64,000 bases of DNA, from positions 3,906,001-3,970,000 of the forward strand of contig NZ_CP068082.1 in the NCBI RefSeq assembly GCF_016724845.1. Reading direction: 5' to 3'. A model generated the notes under the pieces. That model was given only the letters and a program-made list of their open reading frames with translations, searched no databases and had not been told where the DNA came from. This DNA is from Sphingobacterium spiritivorum. Lineage in GTDB: Bacteria > Bacteroidota > Bacteroidia > Sphingobacteriales > Sphingobacteriaceae. Every line of letters begins with the position of its first letter. Positions within the stretch are counted from its first letter, which is position 1. This document shows positions 52,408 through 62,528 of the stretch, one piece after another. The translations under genes and the position numbers were made by a program.

Positions 52408-53760
52408 ATGAGATACCTTATCGTCATATTATTTTTATGCTATGTATTTCCAATACGTGCTCAAGGTCATTTTGAATTTATAAAGGATGAAGAAAAAGCC
52501 GTTATCCCTTTTCAGTTCGTAAGAAATCTGGCTCTTGTTCCTATTAAGATTAATGGGGTGGATCTGATATTTCTCGTAGATACCGGTGTTAAGGAAACAA
52601 TCCTGTTTAGTCTGGAAGACAATACGCTGAGTTTCAAAAATACCAAAAAGCTTAAGTTTAACGGATTGGGTGAAAACGAAGGGATAGAAGCTATTCAGGC
52701 TACTGGTAATACTGTAGAGGTGGGCGGAGAACTCATCGATACGGCACACACAGTATATGTGATATTAAACAGTGATTTTAATTTTTCGGCTTATGTTGGT
52801 GTGCCTATAAACGGTATTCTGGGAAGTCATTTTTTTAAAGATCATCCTGTAGAAGTAGATTTTGTAAAGCATAAGCTTACGGTTTACAGGGATAGTGAGC
52901 AGATTGAACGAAAAGTCAGAAAATATGAACGTCTGGATATAGAACTGGAAAACAGCAGACCTTATATCGATACCTGGTTATCGTTACAGCAGGAGGGTAT
53001 AAAAGCCAAAATGCTGGTAGATATGGGCAACAGTGATGCTATTATGGTATTTCCTTCGCGCGTACGTGATTTCAGACTGAATGAGCCGAATATAGAAGAA
53101 TTTATAGGGCGGGGATTTAGCGGAGATATACATGGCAGGATGAGTCGTATCCATCAGTTTCAGATGGGAAAATTTATCTTCAGGACTCCTACATCCTCAT
53201 TCCCAGACAGTATTGCTGTCCGTTCTGCCAAACTCGTAAAAGATAGGGTAGGTTCGGTAGGAAATGAGCTGCTGATGCGCTTTAATATCGTATTTGATTA
53301 TACAAGTCAGGCTATTTATATCCGAAAGAATAAATTTTACAACAAACCATTTCTGGTAGATATGAGTGGCTTAGATGTCAAGCATGATGGTATGATTTGG
53401 GTACAGGACTGGGTAAAAGTAAATATTCCGTCGGAAGTGAAAAATGATCAGTTGACCAGTACCAAGCCTGTATATGAAGCATCTACAGGAGCTTTACAAT
53501 ATAAATTTGTGCTGAAGCCATCCTATTCTATTGTCAGTGTCAGAAAAGGTTCTCCTGCAGAAAATGCAGGCCTGAAGAAAGGAGATATGCTAATCAGTAT
53601 CAACAGAAGAATGACCGGAATGATGTCTTTGGATCAGATACAACATTCTCTGAGTGAAGATGAAGGAAAAAAAATTAACATGGTCATCCGAAGAAATGAT
53701 CAGGATGTTAAGGTTTCTTTCCGGCTTAAAGATCCGATTCCTTATATAGAGCCATCGTAG
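52408..53760 (+). CDS. Retropepsin-like aspartyl protease with PDZ domain
   Basis: 450 residues. The signal peptide (to about IRAQGHF) points to the periplasm. Two aspartyl-protease-like lobes each show an active-site-type Asp: D58 in FLVDTGVKETI and D205 in MLVDMGNSDAI. The second departs from the usual D-T/S-G (it reads D-M-G), so the domain may act through one Asp per lobe as a pseudo-dimer, or be impaired. A PDZ domain (about 355-445: VRKGSPAENAGLKKGDMLIS) closes the protein, ending RFRLKDPI-like strands. The arrangement is frequent in Bacteroidota. It is transcribed alone. Confidence 0.88.
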   Translation: MRYLIVILFLCYVFPIRAQGHFEFIKDEEKAVIPFQFVRNLALVPIKINGVDLIFLVDTGVKETILFSLEDNTLSFKNTKKLKFNGLGENEGIEAIQATGNTVEVGGELIDTAHTVYVILNSDFNFSAYVGVPINGILGSHFFKDHPVEVDFVKHKLTVYRDSEQIERKVRKYERLDIELENSRPYIDTWLSLQQEGIKAKMLVDMGNSDAIMVFPSRVRDFRLNEPNIEEFIGRGFSGDIHGRMSRIHQFQMGKFIFRTPTSSFPDSIAVRSAKLVKDRVGSVGNELLMRFNIVFDYTSQAIYIRKNKFYNKPFLVDMSGLDVKHDGMIWVQDWVKVNIPSEVKNDQLTSTKPVYEASTGALQYKFVLKPSYSIVSVRKGSPAENAGLKKGDMLISINRRMTGMMSLDQIQHSLSEDEGKKINMVIRRNDQDVKVSFRLKDPIPYIEPS

Positions 53761-53785
53761 TTTACAGGCTTGCTGACAATCTTCT

Positions 53786-54190
53786 CTATCTCATATTGAT
53801 AACTTTGTCAACAATATATACGGTGTTGCCTCTCCAGGGAATCACACCGTGAAATTCCTTATAATGAAGGTCGAAATATTTACCACTATTCATTTCCAGT
53901 ACATGAAATACGGAATCATCTTCGATCGAAAATTCAAATTCATAGCTGGCCAGTCCTCCCGTTTTGCCTTGTCCGATTCCCTCCTGTATCAGTTTGCCTT
54001 CATAAGTTTTGAAGATATTTCCCTTTTTGACTGCAAAATTCAATTTTCCGGACTTGACCCCTTCACCAAATACGAAATAGTACTTGTAATAAACAGATCC
54101 GGCTCCAGTAGCAATTAAAATGAGAAGGAGAATGATTAAAAATTTTTTAAATCCGCTTTTTTTTCTTGGGGCTGTATTATTATCTTCCAT
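53786..54190 (-). CDS. Unknown single-span membrane protein
   Basis: 134 residues. A basic N-terminus (PRKKSGFKKF) precedes one transmembrane segment (about 17-36, LIILLLILIATGAGSVYY). The rest (about 45-134) is periplasmic and beta-rich: KSGKLNFAVKKGNIFKTYEG, YEFEFSIEDDSVFHVLEM, then FHGVIPWRGNTVYIVDKVI. This small family recurs in Bacteroidota beside dapA and ligA, but I know of no function. Separated from dapA by a terminator, so it is probably transcribed alone. No enzyme motif is present. Confidence 0.75.
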   Translation of the reverse strand: MEDNNTAPRKKSGFKKFLIILLLILIATGAGSVYYKYYFVFGEGVKSGKLNFAVKKGNIFKTYEGKLIQEGIGQGKTGGLASYEFEFSIEDDSVFHVLEMNSGKYFDLHYKEFHGVIPWRGNTVYIVDKVINMR

Positions 54191-54267
54191 ATCCTTAGTT
54201 ATTAACTGCTGAATGACAACTAAAAGTAAAGAGAATAATTGATAATTAACACATGGGTATAAAATAA

Positions 54268-54293
54268 AAAGAGGTGAATTTTTTCACCTCTTT
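54268..54293 (-). terminator. Terminator of dapA
   Basis: Perfect 11-bp stem AAAGAGGTGAA (54268-54278) with TTCACCTCTTT (54283-54293). On the minus strand it runs into a T-rich tail. Confidence 0.88.
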
Positions 54294-54297
54294 CTGA

Positions 54298-55176
54298 TTA
54301 TCCTAATGTTTTCATTTCCTGTTCTATCGCCTGTTGAGTCCTGACACTTACAGGTACAAGCGGTAATCGTACATGATCCCTGCCGATACCTTTCTGCTGT
54401 AATATGTATTTGACACCGGCCGGATTGCCTTCTATAAAGCATAGGTCCGTAATTTCCAGTAACTCATTATGAATTTGTCTTGCATCAGCATAATTACCCT
54501 CTGTGCAAAGTCTGGATAAGGTGGCTACTTTTGCCGGATACGCATTTCCGACTACCGAAATAATACCTACAGCTCCCAGTGCCATCATGGGCAGTGTAGC
54601 GGGATCATCTCCCGAGATAAGGAGAAACCCTTCAGGTTTATCTCTCATAATGGCACTGAACTGAGCAAAATTCGCGGATGCTTCTTTGATCGCTACGATA
54701 TTATCAAAATCCTTTGCCAGGCGAATCGTTGTTTCAGCTGTCATGTTGCTGCCTGTTCTTCCCGGAACATTATATAAGATAACCGGAAGTTTTGAAGCGG
54801 TAGCTATTGCCTTATAATGCTGGTAGATACCCTCTTGAGTAGGTTTGTTGTAATATGGTGAAACAGAAAGAATCGCACAGTAAGCACTGTTGTCAAATTC
54901 CTGTACCTGAGTGACAATTTCTGCAGTATGATTTCCACCAATTCCGGCAACCAATGGAACGCGGCCATTCACCTGTTTGGCAGTAAAATCCCAGATACGC
55001 TTTCGTTCTTCTTTAGAAAGTGTAGCGACTTCGCCTGTAGTTCCTAAAGAAACCAAATAGTTCATACCTTCATTGATCTGAAGCTCGATCAGTTGTGCCA
55101 GGGCTTCAAAATCAATAGATCCTTCTGCATTAAACGGAGTGACTAATGCGACTCCTGCTCCGTGAAGCTCGTTCAT
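54298..55176 (-). CDS. dapA: 4-hydroxy-tetrahydrodipicolinate synthase
   Basis: 292 residues, standard length. It condenses pyruvate and aspartate semialdehyde in lysine and diaminopimelate synthesis. The TIM-barrel active site is complete: GTTGE (45-49), Y135 in ILYNVPGRTG, and the Schiff-base lysine K164 in VAIKEAS. SVSPYYNKPTQEG and LISGDD are family segments. The start GAGVALVTPFN is typical. It lies 47 bases downstream of ligA on the same strand and may be co-transcribed with it. Supplies wall precursors as well as lysine. Confidence 0.97.
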   Translation of the reverse strand: MNELHGAGVALVTPFNAEGSIDFEALAQLIELQINEGMNYLVSLGTTGEVATLSKEERKRIWDFTAKQVNGRVPLVAGIGGNHTAEIVTQVQEFDNSAYCAILSVSPYYNKPTQEGIYQHYKAIATASKLPVILYNVPGRTGSNMTAETTIRLAKDFDNIVAIKEASANFAQFSAIMRDKPEGFLLISGDDPATLPMMALGAVGIISVVGNAYPAKVATLSRLCTEGNYADARQIHNELLEITDLCFIEGNPAGVKYILQQKGIGRDHVRLPLVPVSVRTQQAIEQEMKTLG

Positions 55177-55223
55177 TGTGTTGTTTTTGATTAATGGATA
55201 TTGTTAATTGTAATATATTTTGT

Positions 55224-57296
<2,073 letters not shown>

Positions 57297-57367
57297 TTAA
57301 TGTTAAAATGCACAAATGGTAGACTGTGCTTATTTATGCGTTTTTTTAATCATCAACGTAAAGCAGT

Positions 57368-58399
57368 TTATTCGAAATTTTCAACAGGAAGATCCGAGAA
57401 TTTCCGACGTTTATTCATGAAATATTCCCATATAACACAACCTCTGTATTTTCCTTTTTTGTTTTCAAACCGAATCTGTTCCTTACGTTTTTCTGCTGTT
57501 TTGAAAATATTCAGGAAAAAATATTGATGTGCACGACTTACAGCCCAGGCATCTTTGAATTTTTTTTCAGCTAAAAACTTAAATATTGCTGCAAGATCCA
57601 GCCACAAACGCGCAAAAATAACCCATATACCCGTCCAGAAGGGAAGATTCTTCTGTAACATCAACAGATTGTTTCTGAAATTCAGATATGTCTTTTTCGG
57701 ATTGCTGGTGTTGAGTGTTCCGCCGCCTACATGATACACCGTCGATTGAGGGCAATATCCGATTTTATAATCCATTTTTTTGAGTCTCCAGCACAGGTCG
57801 ATTTCTTCCATATGAGCAAAGAAATCGGTATCAAAGCCATTCGCTTCTCTCCAGGCGTCGGATTTAATAAAAAATGCAGCTCCCGAGGCCCAGAAGATTT
57901 CTTTAGTATCATTATATTGGCCATGATCTTCCTCCAGATGATCCATAATACGGCCTCTGCAGAAAGGGTAACCATAAGCATCGATAAAACCGCCGGCACC
58001 ACCCGCATGTTCAAATTTCTGCTTATCGTGGTAGGCTAATATCTTGGGTTGGGCTGCAACCATGTCCGGATCTGCTTCCAGCATATCGATGACAGGAGCA
58101 ATCCAGTTTTCAGTCACTTCGACATCTGAATTCAGCAATACATAATAATCGGCTTCTACCTGTTCGAGCACTTTGTTGTAGCCTCCGGCAAAACCATAAT
58201 TTGTATCGTTTTGTATAATCGTAATATGGGGATAATAGTTTTGAACAAATTCTATAGAATTGTCCGTAGAGTTATTATCTCCAATTACAAATTCAATATT
58301 AGGATAAGCGCTATTGTATACTGAAGGCAGGAATTTTTCAAGAAAAAATGCTCCGTTCCAGTTCAGGATAACAACCGCTACTCTGGGATAATTTTTCAT
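57368..58399 (-). CDS. Family 2 glycosyltransferase
   Basis: 343 residues. GT-A fold inverting glycosyltransferase, likely adding a sugar to a surface glycan or glycolipid. The start VAVVILNWNGAFFLEKFLPS, the nucleotide-sugar site VIGDNNSTDNS, and the metal motif LLNSDVEV (in place of DxD) are visible, followed by FWASGAAFFIKSDAW and the acceptor region HMEEIDLCWRLKKMDYKIGY. A C-terminal amphipathic stretch may bind the membrane. Its start overlaps the end of the acyltransferase gene by 4 bases, so both are translated together; this ties the glycosyltransferase to lipid A or other membrane-lipid work (inference). Confidence 0.92.
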   Translation of the reverse strand: MKNYPRVAVVILNWNGAFFLEKFLPSVYNSAYPNIEFVIGDNNSTDNSIEFVQNYYPHITIIQNDTNYGFAGGYNKVLEQVEADYYVLLNSDVEVTENWIAPVIDMLEADPDMVAAQPKILAYHDKQKFEHAGGAGGFIDAYGYPFCRGRIMDHLEEDHGQYNDTKEIFWASGAAFFIKSDAWREANGFDTDFFAHMEEIDLCWRLKKMDYKIGYCPQSTVYHVGGGTLNTSNPKKTYLNFRNNLLMLQKNLPFWTGIWVIFARLWLDLAAIFKFLAEKKFKDAWAVSRAHQYFFLNIFKTAEKRKEQIRFENKKGKYRGCVIWEYFMNKRRKFSDLPVENFE

Positions 58400-59262
58400 T
58401 TTCTACGTTTACGTTTCCAACGTCTGTGAGACCACAGCCAGTATTCAGGTTTTTCTTTGATAATGTCCTCTGTAAATTTGTTGTGCAAATGGGTAATTTC
58501 GTGCTCCGCATACAGCGATACATCTTCTACTAATGTAGTAAATTTACAGTAATAATAACCTCTTTTTTCTTTACGTCCGATATGACAATATACAACAGGA
58601 TCATGTGTCATACGGGCGATGCGTTCGGTACCGGTATACACCAGTGTCTCCTGATGTAGAAATTCCAGAAAGTAATCTGAATCCTGATAAACCGGCGTCT
58701 GGTCTGCGACAAACATACTGATATGAGGTTGTTTTTTTAACCGTATGATAGCTCTCAAAATTTGCTTCATAGGTACCATCTGTGCTCCAAAACGGCTTCT
58801 TATATTGTTATAAAGGGTATTGAAAGCGATATTATTAAGCGGTTTGTATATGATCAACACCGGATTCGTAGTCATCAGACTTAGCCGGTGGATACCTAAT
58901 TCCCAATTACAATAATGTGCCGTCACACCTATTACGGACTTGCCTGCATCAAAATGACGGTATACTTCTTCCGGATTGATCAGTTCTATACGTTCCTTGA
59001 CCTGTTTAGCCGAGATACTTGCCATTTTGACAGCTTCTATTACCAGATCAGGAAAGAATCGGTAAAATCTTTTAGCGATCAGTAGTCTTTCTTCTTCTGT
59101 CTTTTCCGGAAATGCATTTTTTAGATTTTCCAGTACTACCTTTTTGCGGTATTTGATCCCGTAAAAAAGCAGATAATAGAAAAGATCGGATAGCGCATAA
59201 AGAACCCAAAAGGGTAAGATAGAAAGGCAGAAAAGTATACCTGACAACAATTTGATTTTCAT
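58396..59262 (-). CDS. Lysophospholipid/lipid A acyltransferase, LpxL/HtrB family
   Basis: 288 residues. Membrane-bound acyltransferase of the late lipid A type, adding an acyl chain to lipid A or an aminolipid. The N-terminal membrane segment is near 5-30 (LSGILFCLSILPFWVLYAL). The H-x4-E catalytic motif is in TAHYCNWELG, followed by PVLIIYKPLNN and SMFVADQTPV, typical of the family. The basic C-terminus ends RRWKRKRRK. It overlaps the GT2 gene by 4 bases. Divergent from wbqC-like; the two start 83 bases apart. Confidence 0.9.
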   Translation of the reverse strand: MKIKLLSGILFCLSILPFWVLYALSDLFYYLLFYGIKYRKKVVLENLKNAFPEKTEEERLLIAKRFYRFFPDLVIEAVKMASISAKQVKERIELINPEEVYRHFDAGKSVIGVTAHYCNWELGIHRLSLMTTNPVLIIYKPLNNIAFNTLYNNIRSRFGAQMVPMKQILRAIIRLKKQPHISMFVADQTPVYQDSDYFLEFLHQETLVYTGTERIARMTHDPVVYCHIGRKEKRGYYYCKFTTLVEDVSLYAEHEITHLHNKFTEDIIKEKPEYWLWSHRRWKRKRRK

Positions 59263-59284
59263 GCTATATCTCTTGAAATGCTAT

Positions 59285-59319
59285 TTTGTTACAAATATCC
59301 TTAATTTAAGTTACTTTTG
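59285..59319 (+). promoter_or_regulatory. Candidate promoter of the WbqC-like gene
   Basis: TTTG (59285-59288), a 23-base spacer and TACTTTTG (59312-59319), matching TAnnTTTG. The ATG is 26 bases beyond. The spacer is at the long end of the usual range. Confidence 0.45.
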
Positions 59320-59345
59320 CCTTATAATAAAGAGCTAATTTCATT

Positions 59346-59957
59346 ATGTCAAATCATATCTTATTGCCGGCATGCTATCTGCCTCCTGTTTCTTATTTTC
59401 ATGTAATCAAACAACATGACTTGCCTTTGTTTCTGGAGAAAAAAGAACATTATCCAAAGCAGACATACAGAAACAGAACGAGTATCATGACTTCAAACGG
59501 CAAACTGGATTTGACGGTTCCGATCATGCATAAACGTAAAGATCATGTTGCTATGGGGGATATCCGGATTAATTATGATCACAACTGGCAAAGATTACAT
59601 TGGCTGAGTCTGCAGACTGCGTACAGAAGTTCAGCTTATTTCGAGTATTATGAGGATGATTTTGCACATTTCTATAAACAGGAATACGAATTTCTGTATG
59701 AATTGAATAAAGAACAACTTTTATTGATGCTGAAGCTGCTGAAACTAAACAGAACAGTAACAGATACGGAGATCTATGTCAAAGAAGATGAAAATGCAAT
59801 TGATCTTCGTTCTCTGATGCATCCTAAAAAACCTTTGTTACAGGAACCGGTTATTCCGTATTACCAGGTTTTTGAAAACAACAACGGCTTTATGCCGAAT
59901 CTGAGTATTATAGATTTGCTCTTCAACCAGGGACCTCAGGCAAAAAACTTTTTGTAG
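59346..59957 (+). CDS. WbqC-like family protein
   Basis: 203 residues of WbqC type, a family found in O-antigen and other surface-glycan loci and of uncertain enzymatic role. Visible are LLPACYLPPVSYFHVIKQHD, RNRTSIMTSNGKLDLTVPIM, and LQTAYRSSAYFEYYEDDF, all characteristic. There is no membrane segment. It is divergent from the acyltransferase/glycosyltransferase pair, which fits an envelope-glycan role. It is followed by an outer-membrane barrel gene after 61 bases. Confidence 0.88.
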   Translation: MSNHILLPACYLPPVSYFHVIKQHDLPLFLEKKEHYPKQTYRNRTSIMTSNGKLDLTVPIMHKRKDHVAMGDIRINYDHNWQRLHWLSLQTAYRSSAYFEYYEDDFAHFYKQEYEFLYELNKEQLLLMLKLLKLNRTVTDTEIYVKEDENAIDLRSLMHPKKPLLQEPVIPYYQVFENNNGFMPNLSIIDLLFNQGPQAKNFL

Positions 59958-60018
59958 CAAATATTGCTTCGGTTCACAAACCTTTGGAGAGGTTAAGTGT
60001 TTTTTTGAAAACAAGTAT

Positions 60019-60708
60019 ATGTTAATGAAAACAAGTTTAGCTTTTCTCCTTCTTCTGTTTTGTGTTCAGGGAGCCGTCAGGGCGCAGTCGGGTGTAGACA
60101 CATTACATTATCGTAAAGTTTATTATTTCGGGGGTACAGGGCTTGCATTTCCTATGGGAAAGACCAAGGATGTTCTTACGCCTAAGTTTTCAGGAAGTAT
60201 GGGGCTTGATATTTCCCTGAAAGACAGTCGCTTCTATGTGATGCCGGTGCTTTATACGCTTTCATTTGGTTATAAGCAGCAATCGCTGGATAATACGAGT
60301 CCCTATCGCATCAATAACGGAGATGCTACATTTTACAATCTGAGTCTTTCAGGTGGTATGAGAAAACAGCATAAACGACTCAATACATACGGTTATATTG
60401 GTCCCGGTTTCGGTATTTTCCTTGAACCGAGGGCTATTGTCAATGATGCCACATCAGTCGTGGAGATCGAAAAGAAATCCAAATTTAATTTTTCTTCAAA
60501 ACTTGGTGTAGGTGCCGATTATAAGTTTAAAGGGTTTTTCGTAGGTCTGGAAGTCGGGTATGTACACAGTTTCACCAAGATTCAGAATACCCCTATTAAT
60601 GCAATGACCGTGATGATAGGACTTAAATCCGATATCACCCGCCTGGGAGATAAGGTGGTGTCTGTATTGGGGGTAGATGGAAGTATAAGCGGTAAGCAAG
60701 AAAAGTAG
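60019..60708 (+). CDS. Outer-membrane beta-barrel protein
   Basis: 229 residues with a signal peptide (to about AVRAQSG); a second ATG at 60025 could also be the start. The rest shows alternating beta-strands ending in aromatic residues (KVYYFGGTGLAFPMGKTKDV; YGYIGPGFGIFLEP; GFFVGLEVGYVHSF), as in small 8-strand barrels of the PorT/OmpW type. The last ~35 residues (VVSVLGVDGSISGKQEK) lie outside the barrel. It is 9 bases before the ABC1 kinase gene and so co-transcribed. It has no clear T9SS signature; a specific family was not assigned. Confidence 0.75.
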   Translation: MLMKTSLAFLLLLFCVQGAVRAQSGVDTLHYRKVYYFGGTGLAFPMGKTKDVLTPKFSGSMGLDISLKDSRFYVMPVLYTLSFGYKQQSLDNTSPYRINNGDATFYNLSLSGGMRKQHKRLNTYGYIGPGFGIFLEPRAIVNDATSVVEIEKKSKFNFSSKLGVGADYKFKGFFVGLEVGYVHSFTKIQNTPINAMTVMIGLKSDITRLGDKVVSVLGVDGSISGKQEK

Positions 60709-60717
60709 AGGCAACAT

Positions 60718-62376
60718 ATGATATATGAAATATCGAAAATAAAAAGGGTAGGACGTATAGCTAAAATCTTGTCCCAATATGGATTTGGCGAACTAATCTC
60801 CCGTTCTAATATAGATACTTTTGTGCCGGACAGTCTGTTACATCTGAACAGTGATACAGAAAAGCTCTTCGAAAAAGATTTTAACGTACGTGTCAGACTG
60901 GCTATAGAAGAACTAGGTCCTACATTTATTAAACTGGGGCAATTGCTGAGCAACAGAGAAGATATTATCCCAAAAGATCTGCGTGATGAACTGGTTAAGT
61001 TGCAGGATAATGTCCCTCCTGAAGAAATGGATGTCAGGCAGAAACTTCGTGAACATTTTGATATTGTACCGGAAGATCATTTTGAATATATTGACGGAAA
61101 GCCTCTTGCAGCAGCATCTATTGGTCAGGTGTATAAAGTTCGTCTCAAGTCCGGTAAAGATGCTGTTCTCAAGATAAAAAGAAGCAATATCCGGGAAGTC
61201 ATTACCGCAGATCTGGCTTTTATCAAAGATCTTACAAGATTTCTGGAGAGTAAGTATGAGGTCATTTATAAGATGAACCTTTATCAGATTATTCTGTCAT
61301 TTGAAAATTCGCTTATGCGCGAGTTGTCTTTTGTAAATGAGCTGAATAATATGGAACGTTTCCGTAAGAATTTCAAAGACAATACTCAGGTGTACGTACC
61401 AAAGGTATACCGGGCCTATTCGGATGATGAAATGCTTTGTATGGAGTTTATTGACGGGGTCAAGATCAACGATGTTGAGGGACTGAAAGCATTAGGCTTA
61501 GATCCGAAATCAATTGTTCAGCAAGGACTTGATCTGTATCTGGAACAGGTGCTTGTACATGGTTTTTTCCATGCTGATCCGCATCCGGGAAATGTATTTG
61601 TCAATAAGAAAGGTCAAATAGTTTTTATAGATTTCGGAGCTATGGGGATGATGATTCCTATGGACAGAAAGCTGATCGAAGCTATGGTCATTAATTTTTT
61701 GATGAAAGACGCGAGAGATCTGATCCGTAACATCAAAAAATTAGCTGTTGTACAACATATTGAAGATGAGCGAAGGCTTGAGCGCGACGCTTATGAGATC
61801 TTCGATATTCTGGATCAAAATTCATTAGCCAACATTGAGATTTCAGTCTTGTTGCGTATGGTAAATAACACCTTGCAGCATAATCATATTCTGATGCCTG
61901 ACTTTATTTATATTCTGATACGGGGTATTGTATTATTGGAAGGAATAGGCAGGCAACTGGATGCAGATCTCAATATTCCAAAAAGTATTTCCCCGTTTGC
62001 GGACAGAATAGCGAAGCAAAAAATATCTCCCGGATATATCAGAGAACAGACTATAGAGAAGGCGAAGTTTTTAAAGGGATTGTGGAGCGATATTCCGGAG
62101 GATGCCATAGCATTGCTGGATAAGGTTAAGAATGATAAAATACTTCTTAACCACCGACTCCGGGATTTTGACAGTTTTCAGCTAATTCTGCACCGGATGG
62201 GCAATAAACTTATGTTGTCCATATTAGCTATGACATTTGGGATAGGAGCAAGTATTCTGGCACACGGTAGAGTAGGATATTTGCTGTGGGATGTACCTCT
62301 GCTTTCCTGGTTAGGGTTTCTGATGAGTTTCTTATTAACTGTAGCTTTGCTGCTGCAATTGTTCCGGTCAAAATAA
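60718..62376 (+). CDS. ABC1/AarF/UbiB-family atypical kinase
   Basis: 552 residues. Atypical protein-kinase-like ATPase linked to ubiquinone or lipid metabolism. The N-terminal KxGQ motif is present (FIKLGQLLSNR), then the alanine-rich nucleotide loop AAASIGQVYKVRLKSG, the conserved lysine region VLKIKRSNIR, GFFHADPHPGN (catalytic), and the metal-binding DFG (VFIDFGAMGMM). Two C-terminal transmembrane segments (about 500-548) anchor it to the inner membrane. No other ubi/men gene is near. A terminator shared with lon follows. Confidence 0.92.
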   Translation: MIYEISKIKRVGRIAKILSQYGFGELISRSNIDTFVPDSLLHLNSDTEKLFEKDFNVRVRLAIEELGPTFIKLGQLLSNREDIIPKDLRDELVKLQDNVPPEEMDVRQKLREHFDIVPEDHFEYIDGKPLAAASIGQVYKVRLKSGKDAVLKIKRSNIREVITADLAFIKDLTRFLESKYEVIYKMNLYQIILSFENSLMRELSFVNELNNMERFRKNFKDNTQVYVPKVYRAYSDDEMLCMEFIDGVKINDVEGLKALGLDPKSIVQQGLDLYLEQVLVHGFFHADPHPGNVFVNKKGQIVFIDFGAMGMMIPMDRKLIEAMVINFLMKDARDLIRNIKKLAVVQHIEDERRLERDAYEIFDILDQNSLANIEISVLLRMVNNTLQHNHILMPDFIYILIRGIVLLEGIGRQLDADLNIPKSISPFADRIAKQKISPGYIREQTIEKAKFLKGLWSDIPEDAIALLDKVKNDKILLNHRLRDFDSFQLILHRMGNKLMLSILAMTFGIGASILAHGRVGYLLWDVPLLSWLGFLMSFLLTVALLLQLFRSK

Positions 62377-62478
62377 ATAAGTGAAAATATTTTTAACAGG
62401 ATACAATAAATAAATTTCGCAGACGTTTATAATAGCGAAATATAAAATTTCATAATTTAGGTTAATAATTGGTTTGGA

Positions 62479-62507
62479 AACCCCTGAAGCTCCCCGCTTC
62501 AGGGGTT
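62479..62507. terminator. Bidirectional terminator between the UbiB kinase and lon
   Basis: 12-bp stem AACCCCTGAAGC (62479-62490) with GCTTCAGGGGTT (62496-62507), extended by TGGA/TCCA around one unpaired A. It lies between convergent genes. Confidence 0.85.
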
Positions 62508-62528
62508 CCATTATTTTAGACCTTAGTA

